This document shows positions 34,907 through 43,053 of a stretch of DNA of 59,265 nt, in pieces (the first letter of the stretch is position 1; the number at the start of each line of letters is the position of its first letter). Where the stretch lies: assembly GCA_905234685.1 (NCBI GenBank), contig CAJOIR010000010.1:1-59265 (forward strand), written 5' to 3'. This DNA comes from Paludibacteraceae bacterium (GTDB lineage Bacteria; Bacteroidota; Bacteroidia; Bacteroidales; Paludibacteraceae). Under the pieces are notes generated by a model. The model saw only the letters and a program-made list of their open reading frames with translations. It was not told the DNA's origin and did not search any database. The position numbers and the translations under genes are program-made.

Positions 34907-34930
34907 AGGGTGACGACATAATGTCGCCCT
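34907..34930. other. Hairpin between convergent genes
   Basis: AGGGTGAC (34907-34914) pairs with GTCGCCCT (34923-34930) over 8 bp (one wobble). It lies 3 nt after the plus-strand stop but no T run follows, so terminator function is uncertain. Confidence 0.45.
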
Positions 34931-34952
34931 ACATAATTCATATTATAAGCGT

Positions 34953-36683
34953 TTAGTCAGAAATTATTGAATCTGTTGCGGTAGCAGAAATACTATCAAG
35001 ACGCTGACGCTGGTCTGCTTTATAATCAATACGGAAAGCACTCTGTTTCTCAATGTATTTCTGTAGTGACGAGTTGCTCAACCACGTGATATATCCATCT
35101 TGACACCCTGCGTCATACAGGCCTCTAATCTCCTGAGCAATATTATAACCATTGTAGTCGATTCCATTGGGGTCAACATATCGCATTACATGATACGCCT
35201 GTACCCATGTGCGTACCTTTGCCGGTGTAGGGCATTCTGTCTGTCTTGCCTGAGCGTTTTTACCCCACACATTCAGAGTTTTGTAAGGGTTATTCCACGG
35301 ATTGCGTATGCCTCCGTAGCCTTGAGCGAAGTGGTCGGGATACGGCATTCCACACATAACATCAGCGATATTACTCAATGCAGGCCAATATTGCCCGTAA
35401 GGCGTAGTGTAACCTTTGTTGGTAGTTTCTCCGAAGACGTCAATTGACACATATACTCCGAGATTGTGGAGTTCATCTGTAGCATACTGCACAAAACGCT
35501 GAATAGCTTGCACTTTGCTTTCTCCGTAGCGGTTGTGATAGTTGATCTCATTTTCGACACTCTGCATCTTGTCAGGGAAACGAACATAATCGAAGTTAAT
35601 CTCGTTGAGCGAAAACTTGCGCACACACTCCTTTGCCAATTCCAAGTTGAACTGCCAGACACGCCGGTCGTAAGCACTCGGCCAATAGGCTTTATTATGA
35701 AAAAAAGGTTCGCCTGTGGTTCGGTCAGTGATAGCGCAGTCAGGGTTATCACGTACAAAATAACTATCTTTAAAACATGTGATTCGTCCGATTACATAGA
35801 AGCCTTCTTCATGCAAGCGTTTGACTGCATACTCATACATCTTCTCTTTGTTTACGCCTCCCCACTTGTAGTTGGTTGGTGACATACGTGAGAAAGTCTC
35901 CGCTTTGAAAGCAGGACATTCATTATCTTTCATGTCAAGCACGAAAGCATTGATACGAGTCTGCCTAGCAAGGTCGATAAAAGAGTCAATCTTTCCAACG
36001 ACAGCGGGAGATATATTAAGATAGAGACTATAGACTTCTTCCGGCATAATATTCCCGATAAAAACGGGTTTTTCGACAGGATAATAATCACAACCAACAG
36101 CCTCTCCACCACCAAAAGTGTTACGTACACGGGCGTGAATGGAATCATATAGTTCAGGCATATATCTTGCGTCTGCCTCTTCACGAGTGAAGACGGTGTA
36201 TTTGCCGTAAATCCAACCTGTATCACCAGAACAAATTATCTGATATCTGCGAATACAACCGTCAGAAAGGAGAGTATCAAATCCTAGCACCTGATATTCG
36301 ATTCCTTTCCGAGCAAGACCACAGATATGAGAAGATAGAGTATCATCAATGACAGAAGCGGGTGTACGAACAAAAACCGACGTTTCCATCGGAGATTTGC
36401 TAGGGTCATCAACGATATTGCATGTATTAACATATAATGTCTTGCGACCTACCTTGCACTGCACATAGCGTTGTTTATCATATTTGAAAGACTCATGCGG
36501 AAAAACAGAGACCTGCGTGCCTCGCCGGAGAGTGTCAGAGACAAACGGTGTTTTGTCGTCTGTGAGAGAATAAAGGAAAACTGAGTGCGTGCCAGAAGCG
36601 AGATAACGCGTCTCACACTCATTTTTCTCACAAGATACGAGCAACAGAGATAGGATTAGAAAAGAATAACAGAGATGTTTCAT
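34953..36683 (-). CDS. Putative glycoside hydrolase lipoprotein (DUF4015-like TIM barrel)
   Basis: A 576-residue lipoprotein with the start chosen at 36683 to give MKHLCYSFLILSLLLVSC. Residues about 25-180 hold two SH3-like segments (TLYVNTCNIVDDPSK, GDTGWIYGKYTVFT). From about 240 a TIM-barrel-like domain follows: INAFVLDMKDNEC, EEGFYVIGRITCFKD, EINFDYVRFPDKMQ and GVYVSIDVFGETT. These blocks match the putative glycoside hydrolases of the DUF4015 family; catalytic Asp/Glu in FDYVRFPD and SIDVFGE are plausible. The substrate is unknown. Confidence 0.82.
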   Translation of the reverse strand: MKHLCYSFLILSLLLVSCEKNECETRYLASGTHSVFLYSLTDDKTPFVSDTLRRGTQVSVFPHESFKYDKQRYVQCKVGRKTLYVNTCNIVDDPSKSPMETSVFVRTPASVIDDTLSSHICGLARKGIEYQVLGFDTLLSDGCIRRYQIICSGDTGWIYGKYTVFTREEADARYMPELYDSIHARVRNTFGGGEAVGCDYYPVEKPVFIGNIMPEEVYSLYLNISPAVVGKIDSFIDLARQTRINAFVLDMKDNECPAFKAETFSRMSPTNYKWGGVNKEKMYEYAVKRLHEEGFYVIGRITCFKDSYFVRDNPDCAITDRTTGEPFFHNKAYWPSAYDRRVWQFNLELAKECVRKFSLNEINFDYVRFPDKMQSVENEINYHNRYGESKVQAIQRFVQYATDELHNLGVYVSIDVFGETTNKGYTTPYGQYWPALSNIADVMCGMPYPDHFAQGYGGIRNPWNNPYKTLNVWGKNAQARQTECPTPAKVRTWVQAYHVMRYVDPNGIDYNGYNIAQEIRGLYDAGCQDGYITWLSNSSLQKYIEKQSAFRIDYKADQRQRLDSISATATDSIISD

Positions 36684-36723
36684 AACATACATGTGAATAG
36701 ACTTGCAAAAGTACAAATAAAAG

Positions 36724-36754
36724 TTGGAAACAAAAAGATAAATCATTATCTTTG
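36724..36754 (+). promoter_or_regulatory. Promoter of the sirtuin gene
   Basis: TTG (36724-36726), 20 nt, TATCTTTG (36747-36754). A weaker divergent TAnnTTTG (36706-36713, minus strand) may serve the putative glycoside hydrolase, but its upstream element is only 17 nt away. Confidence 0.65.
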
Positions 36755-36786
36755 CACCGCAGAATAAGACATAATAATATCAAAAT

Positions 36787-37479
36787 ATGAAACATCTTGT
36801 AGTATTCACCGGTGCAGGAATTAGCGCTGACAGCGGTCTAAGCACATTCCGCGATGCAGACGGATATTGGGACAAATACCGTATTGAAGACGTATGCACT
36901 CACGAGGCTATACTTCGCAACCGCGAGTTAGTGATAGACTTCTACAACCAGCGCAGGAAAGAAGTGCTTGAGAAAGAGCCAAATGCCGCACACTATGCGA
37001 TAGCTGAGCTTGAGAAGTATTTCGATGTGGACGTGATAACGCAGAACATAGACGACCTTCACGAGCGTGCAGGTTCAACGCGCATCACGCACCTTCACGG
37101 CGAGATAACCAAGTTGCGCAGTAGTAATGACGAGCTTGCCACTGTTCCATGCAAGGGTTGGGAGCAAAAAGCTGACGCGCGCCATCCTGACGGTTCGCTG
37201 CTGAGACCATACATAGTGTTCTTCGGTGAAGGAGTGCCGATGTTCGGGAAAGCATGCGAAATAGCCTCACATGCAGATATCTTTCTGGTGGTAGGAACAT
37301 CGCTTAACGTTTATCCAGCGGCTTCGCTGCTCCAGTATGTTCAAGAGAACGTCCCTATATATTTCGTTGACCCCGGTAATCCACAATTCGGCATATACAA
37401 GAACAGAGTGCAGCACATACAGAAACGTGCAGCAGAAGGAGTGCCCGAGATATGCAAAGAATTGACAACTAACAGTTGA
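36787..37479 (+). CDS. NAD-dependent protein deacylase (SIR2 family, CobB-like)
   Basis: A 230-residue sirtuin that removes acyl groups from lysines at the expense of NAD. Motifs: FTGAGISADSGLSTFRD (8-24), TQNIDDLHERAGS (about 95-107) with the catalytic His in HLHGE (about 112), PYIVFFGEGVP (about 141), VVGTSLNVYPAASLL (about 172) and VDPGNP near the end. The zinc-binding Cys pairs of larger sirtuins are not evident; this fits the class III/CobB-type short form. The HhH gene starts 1 nt after its stop. Confidence 0.94.
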   Translation: MKHLVVFTGAGISADSGLSTFRDADGYWDKYRIEDVCTHEAILRNRELVIDFYNQRRKEVLEKEPNAAHYAIAELEKYFDVDVITQNIDDLHERAGSTRITHLHGEITKLRSSNDELATVPCKGWEQKADARHPDGSLLRPYIVFFGEGVPMFGKACEIASHADIFLVVGTSLNVYPAASLLQYVQENVPIYFVDPGNPQFGIYKNRVQHIQKRAAEGVPEICKELTTNS

Positions 37480-37480
37480 A

Positions 37481-38353
37481 ATGCAGTCTCCGCTGACAAA
37501 ATCGCAATGGGTGGGAGCATGTATAATAATACTGATTATCGCCCTTTTCATCGGGAGTTTTCGCCTTGCAAATGTTATGACACGTCCGCAAGAGGAGATG
37601 ACTACGACAATTGATTCGCTGACTATATCAGAGATAGATATACTTCAGGAGAGGAGCAAGAGCACTTATTATATTAACATGAGTAGTGATACGATTGCTG
37701 TAAACCTTCACCCTTTCGACCCGAACACAGCCGACAGCATAGAACTCCTTCAGTTAGGCATGAAGCCGTGGATGGCGAGAAACATGTTGAGATATAGAGC
37801 TAAAGGCGGTGTATGGCGCAGCAAAGAATCACTGCGTAAGGTATATGGCATGACAGACGAATTGTATGCACAGATAGAACCATACATTGTAATCATTCTT
37901 CCAGAAGATACGATATCAAAACGACCTGAATATATTGCGCAGATAAAGAAAGACACTATTTTAGGTTTGAACTCATGCGACACAACCAATCTAAAGTATC
38001 TGCGTGGCATAGGTAGCGGTTATGCACGACTTATAGTAAGGTATAGGCAAGAGTTAGGAGGATATGCTTATGTGGAGCAATTGCGAGAGATAAGAGAGAT
38101 ACCTGAGGTGACTCTTGACTCTATAATTCCTCATTTCTTTGTTGAGCAAGACAGCATAAGGATGATAGATGTTAATAAGGCGACAGTTGAGCGTATGTCG
38201 CGTCACCCATATCTAAGTTTCACTCAAGCAAGAGCTATATATGAACTTCGTCGCAGTCGTTTCCGTCTGCAGAGTATAGAGGAACTGTTTGGCACAGAGT
38301 GCTTAACAGACACAGACATAGTACGTCTAACGCCATACCTAAGGTTTGATTAG
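37481..38353 (+). CDS. Membrane-anchored protein with three helix-hairpin-helix repeats (ComEA-like)
   Basis: A 290-residue protein with one N-terminal membrane segment (VGACIIILIIALFIGSFRL, about 11-29). Three repeats each have an ends-in-HhH pattern: DPNTADSIELLQLGMKPWMA (about 75), NSCDTTNLKYLRGIGSGYAR (about 163) and DVNKATVERMSRHPYLSFTQ (about 228). HhH pairs bind DNA backbone without sequence specificity; anchored forms such as ComEA take part in DNA uptake. The role here is inference. It is probably co-transcribed with the sirtuin and converges with the CXXX operon. Confidence 0.85.
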   Translation: MQSPLTKSQWVGACIIILIIALFIGSFRLANVMTRPQEEMTTTIDSLTISEIDILQERSKSTYYINMSSDTIAVNLHPFDPNTADSIELLQLGMKPWMARNMLRYRAKGGVWRSKESLRKVYGMTDELYAQIEPYIVIILPEDTISKRPEYIAQIKKDTILGLNSCDTTNLKYLRGIGSGYARLIVRYRQELGGYAYVEQLREIREIPEVTLDSIIPHFFVEQDSIRMIDVNKATVERMSRHPYLSFTQARAIYELRRSRFRLQSIEELFGTECLTDTDIVRLTPYLRFD

Positions 38354-38364
38354 GCGAAACGTGA

Positions 38365-38643
38365 TTATTTGTCAGGAGTGACGAGTAGAATTTCGCAGGT
38401 ATCGAAGTTGATTTCCCAGTTACCATTAGGTGCCGCCTCCCAGTTGTACTTTTTAGCCATCCTATCCCACCAACTTTGGAATCTGGCAGCCGTTTCACCC
38501 ATGTCTTTGACAAGTTTCTCATAGAGTACAGCATTGTCAGCTGTAAGAATCTTGGCGAGTTCATTCAATCCATTGCGTCGCTCGAAGATATTCTGAATTT
38601 CTTTTTTCTCTTCGACAGTTACTTTTCCAACTAACTTTTTCAT
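38365..38643 (-). CDS. Small accessory protein of the CXXX-repeat peptide system
   Basis: A 92-residue cytoplasmic protein without Cys clusters. The first two thirds are predicted helices (VTVEEKKEIQNIFERRNGLNE, YEKLVKDMGETAARFQSWWD); the last third has short strands (NGNWEINFDTCEILLVTP). Size, position right after the maturase genes and the N-terminal pattern match what I recall of the small modification-system protein of CXXX-repeat loci. It could act as a peptide-recognition or chaperone subunit; that is inference. It is the last gene of the operon, 6 nt after the SPASM partner. Confidence 0.75.
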   Translation of the reverse strand: MKKLVGKVTVEEKKEIQNIFERRNGLNELAKILTADNAVLYEKLVKDMGETAARFQSWWDRMAKKYNWEAAPNGNWEINFDTCEILLVTPDK

Positions 38644-38649
38644 ATTGTT

Positions 38650-39594
38650 TTAGAATTGTTCCCGAACGTCAAAAGGGTCGAGATATGTGATTTCTTTTAT
38701 TTCGTTTGTTACGGAGGAACCTGCATTCCTAAGTTGTTGCTGCAGGTAACGAGTGGCATTGCGCTCAAGATGCGCAATGACGCACTGCTGATGAGAAGGA
38801 GTATTGTTATCCCAAGTTAGACGCTGGTTTAACCAGACACACCTTCTGCACTGGTACGCATCACAGATGCGGCATAAAGGTGCATTGTCAAGTTTGAGGA
38901 GGCGCTGATTGGGTATATGTAACCCTATTTCAAGATCTCCAATACTATAGTCGGATGAGGGTTTGTGATGATTGAGACGGTTATTAATTCCCATTCGCTC
39001 ATTATAATAGAAAGCAGGACAAAGATAGAACTTACCGTTGGGCGCAACAGTGATGTTTCCGATGCCAGCGTTGCAGTTGTGCATCATATCAAGTTGCAAG
39101 CGGTCAGTGATGATATTGAGTTGCGGTTGTCTGCCTTGTTTGAACATCTCAAGAACTTTGGCATTGAGTGTCGCCAGAGCTTGCTTGTAGTCCTCTGTTT
39201 GTGCATCCTTGAAGGAATCGATATCTCTTAAACAAATGTTCAAGCGTTTTGGTTTAGGCAACAAAGCGGCGATATCATGCTGTCTGGCAATAAACTCCAC
39301 AATAGTAAGGCGCAACACGGCAATCTCTGCAGTAATTGCATCAGGCACTTCGTTATATATTGCTATATCGCGACCAATAGTGATATGATCAATAGACTCC
39401 ATAAGTAGATTGTACTCCTCTGGCAATTTATATTCAGGCACAACATACTGAATCATGAGATTCTCTTTCATACCGTAGAGAATAGCCTTACGGAGGGTAT
39501 CTAACGGCATTAGACAACGTTCCTCAAGTGGGTTGTCCGCATGACAGTAAGCAACACTTGTATCGTCCAACAGTATAACTAAATAATGCATCAT
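38650..39594 (-). CDS. CXXX-repeat peptide maturase partner (SPASM-like, no radical SAM core motif)
   Basis: A protein of about 314 residues with no CxxxCxxC motif near its N-terminus, so it should not bind the SAM-cleaving cluster. In its second half a SPASM-like set of Cys is visible: MMHNCNAGIGNITVAPNGKF, YLCPAFYYNE and LCRICDAYQCRRCVW. This suggests auxiliary iron-sulfur or metal sites and a role as partner of the neighbouring radical SAM enzyme. The start is uncertain: an ATG at 39612 would overlap the upstream gene by 14 nt; the ATG at 39594 (MMHYLVILLDD) fits a folded start better. Confidence 0.78.
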   Translation of the reverse strand: MMHYLVILLDDTSVAYCHADNPLEERCLMPLDTLRKAILYGMKENLMIQYVVPEYKLPEEYNLLMESIDHITIGRDIAIYNEVPDAITAEIAVLRLTIVEFIARQHDIAALLPKPKRLNICLRDIDSFKDAQTEDYKQALATLNAKVLEMFKQGRQPQLNIITDRLQLDMMHNCNAGIGNITVAPNGKFYLCPAFYYNERMGINNRLNHHKPSSDYSIGDLEIGLHIPNQRLLKLDNAPLCRICDAYQCRRCVWLNQRLTWDNNTPSHQQCVIAHLERNATRYLQQQLRNAGSSVTNEIKEITYLDPFDVREQF

Positions 39595-39598
39595 AATA

Positions 39599-40819
39599 TT
39601 AACATCGTACAATGTTCATAGATTTTCTGTTCGCCTCGTATTCCTCACGTGAATTTTCCAGTTCCAATTTACGGAAAAGTTTGTTCCAGTAATAGTTGTT
39701 AGCATGCACACGTGCTTTATGCATTTTGCATATAGCAGTTGCACGTTCAAAGATGGTATGTGTAGCGGCAGCATCAAAATTCTCACCCTGACACCAGGCA
39801 CAACCTTCGGCTATCTCACAGTCAATACATTCCTGTGTTGACTGCGTGCATCGGTCAAGAGTGAGGAACGGACGGAGTTTGTTTTTGTCAATGCCATCTC
39901 TTATGTTACCTATTATCCACGCCTCTTTGTCACGAAGTGAATACTGTGCAAAACGTGTACAAGGATAGAAGTTGCCTGCTGCATCAACTGAAAGCATTTT
40001 TCCTGCTCCGCACCAATTCTGATTGTCATATCTGCAATCCAACTGATGTCCTATCCGCTCGGAAAAAAAAGAACAGGAAAAGTCCTTATAAAGCCCGTTG
40101 TCAATAATAGCATCTGCCAATTGAACAAGTTGCTCTTCAAACATGAGGTCGTCACCGTCATTCCAGACATCTTCAAACACACAATTGATATTCACCTGAT
40201 GAATGCCAAGTTCATAAAGATGTAGTACTGACTCTTTAATATAAGGTATGTCAGGAGAAGAGATGGTCACTTTCGTACCTGTACCGGGGAATTGCTTAAG
40301 CCAAAGAGGTATGTTACGCACAACATCATCGTATGAACCTCGATCCGAACCTTTATATACACGATTAAGGTCATGCTTACGGCGCGTACCATCAATAGTG
40401 ATACCAATAGACAAGTGACTGTGGTTTTTCTCTATATAACGTTGCACCTTTTCGGAGTCATAGTTTATGCCGTTGGTAGAGAAAGAGAATCTATAGGAAT
40501 CAAACCAAGGATGGTTAAGAGCAAACATCTGCTGTTTGATGTAATCACAAATCCTATCTATAAGGTCTATCTCCAAAAACGGTTCTCCGCCTATGAAATC
40601 CCAGATGACAGATTCCTGCTGAAAGTCGGGGTCATCGTCACGTGACAAGATATAGTCAACAGCAGCCTTGGCAACCTCCCACGGCATACGTTCGCTGACA
40701 TTTTTGCCTACAAGATAGCAATACTTGCAGGCAAGTTGACAGTCTTTGGTAACAATGAAAGTAATACTTTTTGCCCTTCCTTCCTGCCACCCTGGGTTAT
40801 TATCCTTAATGTTGCTCAT
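39599..40819 (-). CDS. Radical SAM/SPASM peptide maturase, CXXX-repeat target family
   Basis: A 406-residue radical SAM enzyme. The 4Fe-4S motif is C27-x3-C31-x2-C34 (TKDCQLACKYCYLVG); DFIGGEPFLEIDL is the SAM-binding GGE motif. The C-terminal SPASM domain has WCGAGKMLSVDAAGNFYPC and then CTQSTQECIDCEIAEGCAWC, giving ligands for two auxiliary clusters. Such enzymes install thioether or carbon-carbon links on ribosomal peptides. It starts 2 nt after the stop of one Cys-rich protein gene, so that protein is the obvious substrate. The chemistry performed is not known to me. Confidence 0.93.
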   Translation of the reverse strand: MSNIKDNNPGWQEGRAKSITFIVTKDCQLACKYCYLVGKNVSERMPWEVAKAAVDYILSRDDDPDFQQESVIWDFIGGEPFLEIDLIDRICDYIKQQMFALNHPWFDSYRFSFSTNGINYDSEKVQRYIEKNHSHLSIGITIDGTRRKHDLNRVYKGSDRGSYDDVVRNIPLWLKQFPGTGTKVTISSPDIPYIKESVLHLYELGIHQVNINCVFEDVWNDGDDLMFEEQLVQLADAIIDNGLYKDFSCSFFSERIGHQLDCRYDNQNWCGAGKMLSVDAAGNFYPCTRFAQYSLRDKEAWIIGNIRDGIDKNKLRPFLTLDRCTQSTQECIDCEIAEGCAWCQGENFDAAATHTIFERATAICKMHKARVHANNYYWNKLFRKLELENSREEYEANRKSMNIVRC

Positions 40820-40821
40820 AA

Positions 40822-41670
40822 CTAACTATTAGAACTTTTACATGTGACATTGCAAGAGGTGTTACAAGAGAATTGGCATCCCCGACGACAGAATCCTGTG
40901 CAACTTGTATCACAAGACCAACTGCAAGTAGAGCATGAAGTGCCTCCTTTAACATAACCTGCGCAATCATTTTCACAAGTAGAAAGACATTTACTGCCGC
41001 AAGTAGTGCCGCATCCGCTGCTACAATTCTTATAGCAACTTGCCGTACATGTTTTGCAACCACTGCCGCTACCTGTTGAAGAGCCAGAACAACTAGTAGA
41101 ACAACCACCAGAACAAGTGCCGCTACAACCTGAGCAACCGCTTGATTTTGCTGTCCCTGAGCAAGTACCACGGCAAGTGGTATTGCAGTCCATCAGGCAA
41201 TTTGTCATACACGTTGAAGAGCATCCTTGACAACCACCTGTACATGAAGACGAGCAACCGCCAGTACAACTTGTGCAACCAGTATAACACCCACTCGAGC
41301 ATCCGCCAGAGCAACTACCAGAACAACCTCCAGTGCAACTTGTGCAACCTCCGGTGCAAGTCGTAGAACATTTACCCGTGCAATCTGTCTCACAGCCACC
41401 GGTGCAAGTAGTAGAGCAAGTGCCTACACAACTATTGCCACAACCTCCAACAGCTGTACCAGTACAAGATGTTGAACAACTTCCTGTACAGTCTCCCTCA
41501 CAACTGACTTCGCAGTTGTTTCTGCAGTCGGTCACAGCAGAGCATGCCTCAAACAAAGGTGTACCAAATACTGTCATTCCAAGTACGGGTAACGCTGTCT
41601 GTACGACACGTTTGAAGAAGTTCCTGCGGTTAAGCAGTTCTTCGTTATTTGTTTTTCTGTCTTCTTCCAT
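40822..41670 (-). CDS. CXXX-repeat Cys-rich protein 1, predicted radical SAM substrate with Tat-like leader
   Basis: A 282-residue protein with 55 Cys by hand count, mostly spaced as CXXX, X being nearly always Gly, Ser or Thr. Residues 1-43 form a leader: acidic start, twin arginine R15-R16 in LLNRRNFFKR, hydrophobic TALPVLGMTVFG, then PLFEAC with a possible lipidated Cys43. The start at 41670 mirrors the paralogue at 45208; a longer start at 41691 is less likely. It begins inside the end of the upstream lipoprotein gene, with AGGAAG 8 nt before the ATG. Alternatives such as a metallothionein-like metal binder cannot be excluded, but the adjacent maturase argues for a modified peptide. Confidence 0.85.
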   Translation of the reverse strand: MEEDRKTNNEELLNRRNFFKRVVQTALPVLGMTVFGTPLFEACSAVTDCRNNCEVSCEGDCTGSCSTSCTGTAVGGCGNSCVGTCSTTCTGGCETDCTGKCSTTCTGGCTSCTGGCSGSCSGGCSSGCYTGCTSCTGGCSSSCTGGCQGCSSTCMTNCLMDCNTTCRGTCSGTAKSSGCSGCSGTCSGGCSTSCSGSSTGSGSGCKTCTASCYKNCSSGCGTTCGSKCLSTCENDCAGYVKGGTSCSTCSWSCDTSCTGFCRRGCQFSCNTSCNVTCKSSNS

Positions 41671-43039
41671 AAATATCTTCCTTACCATCAACAGGTTGCT
41701 GCATACTGAGAAGTGTTATTTGCTTTGGTGCCTGCGAAAGATTGGTACGAGTGAATGTCAGGTTCGTATATACTGATGAGCGATTATAATATGAATTATT
41801 GTATGAATAATAGAATGTTGCATATAGGGCATTTGCCCTGCGACCATTATTATCGTCTGAATCAGAAGGACCATAAGTAATCTTGCCCTGTTTGTCAATA
41901 GTAAACCACGCTTCTGCAAGATTGTTGTACCCTTTACCTCCTTTTAAAATATACCAGTTACTGCCTTCTGCATATACCGCATAGTAATGAGCGTAAAAAG
42001 TAGTGTCACCCGTGTGCCATGCAGGAGCAGTGAATGTCTTACTGTCATCACTTAATCCACTATACAATCTAATACAATGTTTTTCACTGTCATATCTTCC
42101 AAAGGCATTTATACCTCGCTGTCCCCATATAATACCATCAACAACAACCCATATTTCGTTGTCTGGACCGGTGAATGTGTTAATCTTCACATTATCCCAA
42201 GCCTCATATGTTTTGTCTTCAAAATTGTAAGCACGACAACTCCACGTTCCAAGAAAATCACTTATGGTATATGAGAGACCTTGAGCATCAGTGGTGGTGA
42301 AAGAGATAATGTTACTATAGAAGAGTACAGAGTCTTTAGTTAAAGCATAAGCACGTACATAATATGTAGTATTGATTTTCAGATTATCAAGTGATCTTGT
42401 AGTGTCTATTGTACTTTCTGTCCAAAGCGCCTGCACTCCTTTTGCCGTAAAGAATACCCTGCTCTCATAATCATTCCAGTCTGGAGTTGGTATTGTAGCA
42501 CTATACATGACGCCCAATTCTATAACCTCTATTCCAGAGTAGCGCGTTGCAGAGAATGGTATAACAGCAGTAGTAGTGGTTATGTTTTCAGGTGTGCCTA
42601 TAGACAGCGTTATGACATCGTCATTCCTCAGCAACGCATCGCTCAATAGTTCACCCTCACCTGTATGCGCCTCAGTTGTCATGTTCAGCACACGCACTTC
42701 TCCATAGGCAGTACCTTCGGAGTTGGTAGCATAAGCACGATATGACCAATACCCGAAAGATATACCTTCTATAGGTGCCATGAAACTACCAACACCCCTG
42801 CCGGCAGAAGCATGTTTTCCTGTTATATCAGGTTCTCCCTTGCCTTGCATGTAGCATACTCCACGGTCGGTCACCGGTGCTCCACCGTCAGCCTTCACTT
42901 CTCCATTGCAGACAATGGTGAATGTCTCCGGGTAAGTTGTATATTGCCCCGTCGTAGCAGTAGGTAATTCGAAAACTTTAGGCTGGCATGCACAAAACAC
43001 AAAGACAAATACAATAAATACAAGTTGTTTACTATTCAT
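41645..43039 (-). CDS. CXXX-operon lipoprotein B (two Fn3-like modules plus C-terminal beta domain)
   Basis: A 464-residue predicted lipoprotein (signal VFVFCAC). Module 1 (about 25-125) has the GEVKADGGAPVTDRGVCYM pattern and YWSYRAYATNSEGTAYGEV; module 2 (about 148-255) ends TTYYVRAYALTKDS. The C-terminal domain (about 262-440) starts DFLGTWSCRAYNFEDKTYEA and looks like a lipocalin-type barrel. It is a paralogue of the gene directly upstream. Its 3 prime end overlaps the start of Cys-rich protein 1, so expression of the two is coupled. A role in binding, surface display or acting with the modified peptides is inference. Confidence 0.8.
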   Translation of the reverse strand: MNSKQLVFIVFVFVFCACQPKVFELPTATTGQYTTYPETFTIVCNGEVKADGGAPVTDRGVCYMQGKGEPDITGKHASAGRGVGSFMAPIEGISFGYWSYRAYATNSEGTAYGEVRVLNMTTEAHTGEGELLSDALLRNDDVITLSIGTPENITTTTAVIPFSATRYSGIEVIELGVMYSATIPTPDWNDYESRVFFTAKGVQALWTESTIDTTRSLDNLKINTTYYVRAYALTKDSVLFYSNIISFTTTDAQGLSYTISDFLGTWSCRAYNFEDKTYEAWDNVKINTFTGPDNEIWVVVDGIIWGQRGINAFGRYDSEKHCIRLYSGLSDDSKTFTAPAWHTGDTTFYAHYYAVYAEGSNWYILKGGKGYNNLAEAWFTIDKQGKITYGPSDSDDNNGRRANALYATFYYSYNNSYYNRSSVYTNLTFTRTNLSQAPKQITLLSMQQPVDGKEDIYGRRQKNK

Positions 43040-43053
43040 AATGAATAAAATTC

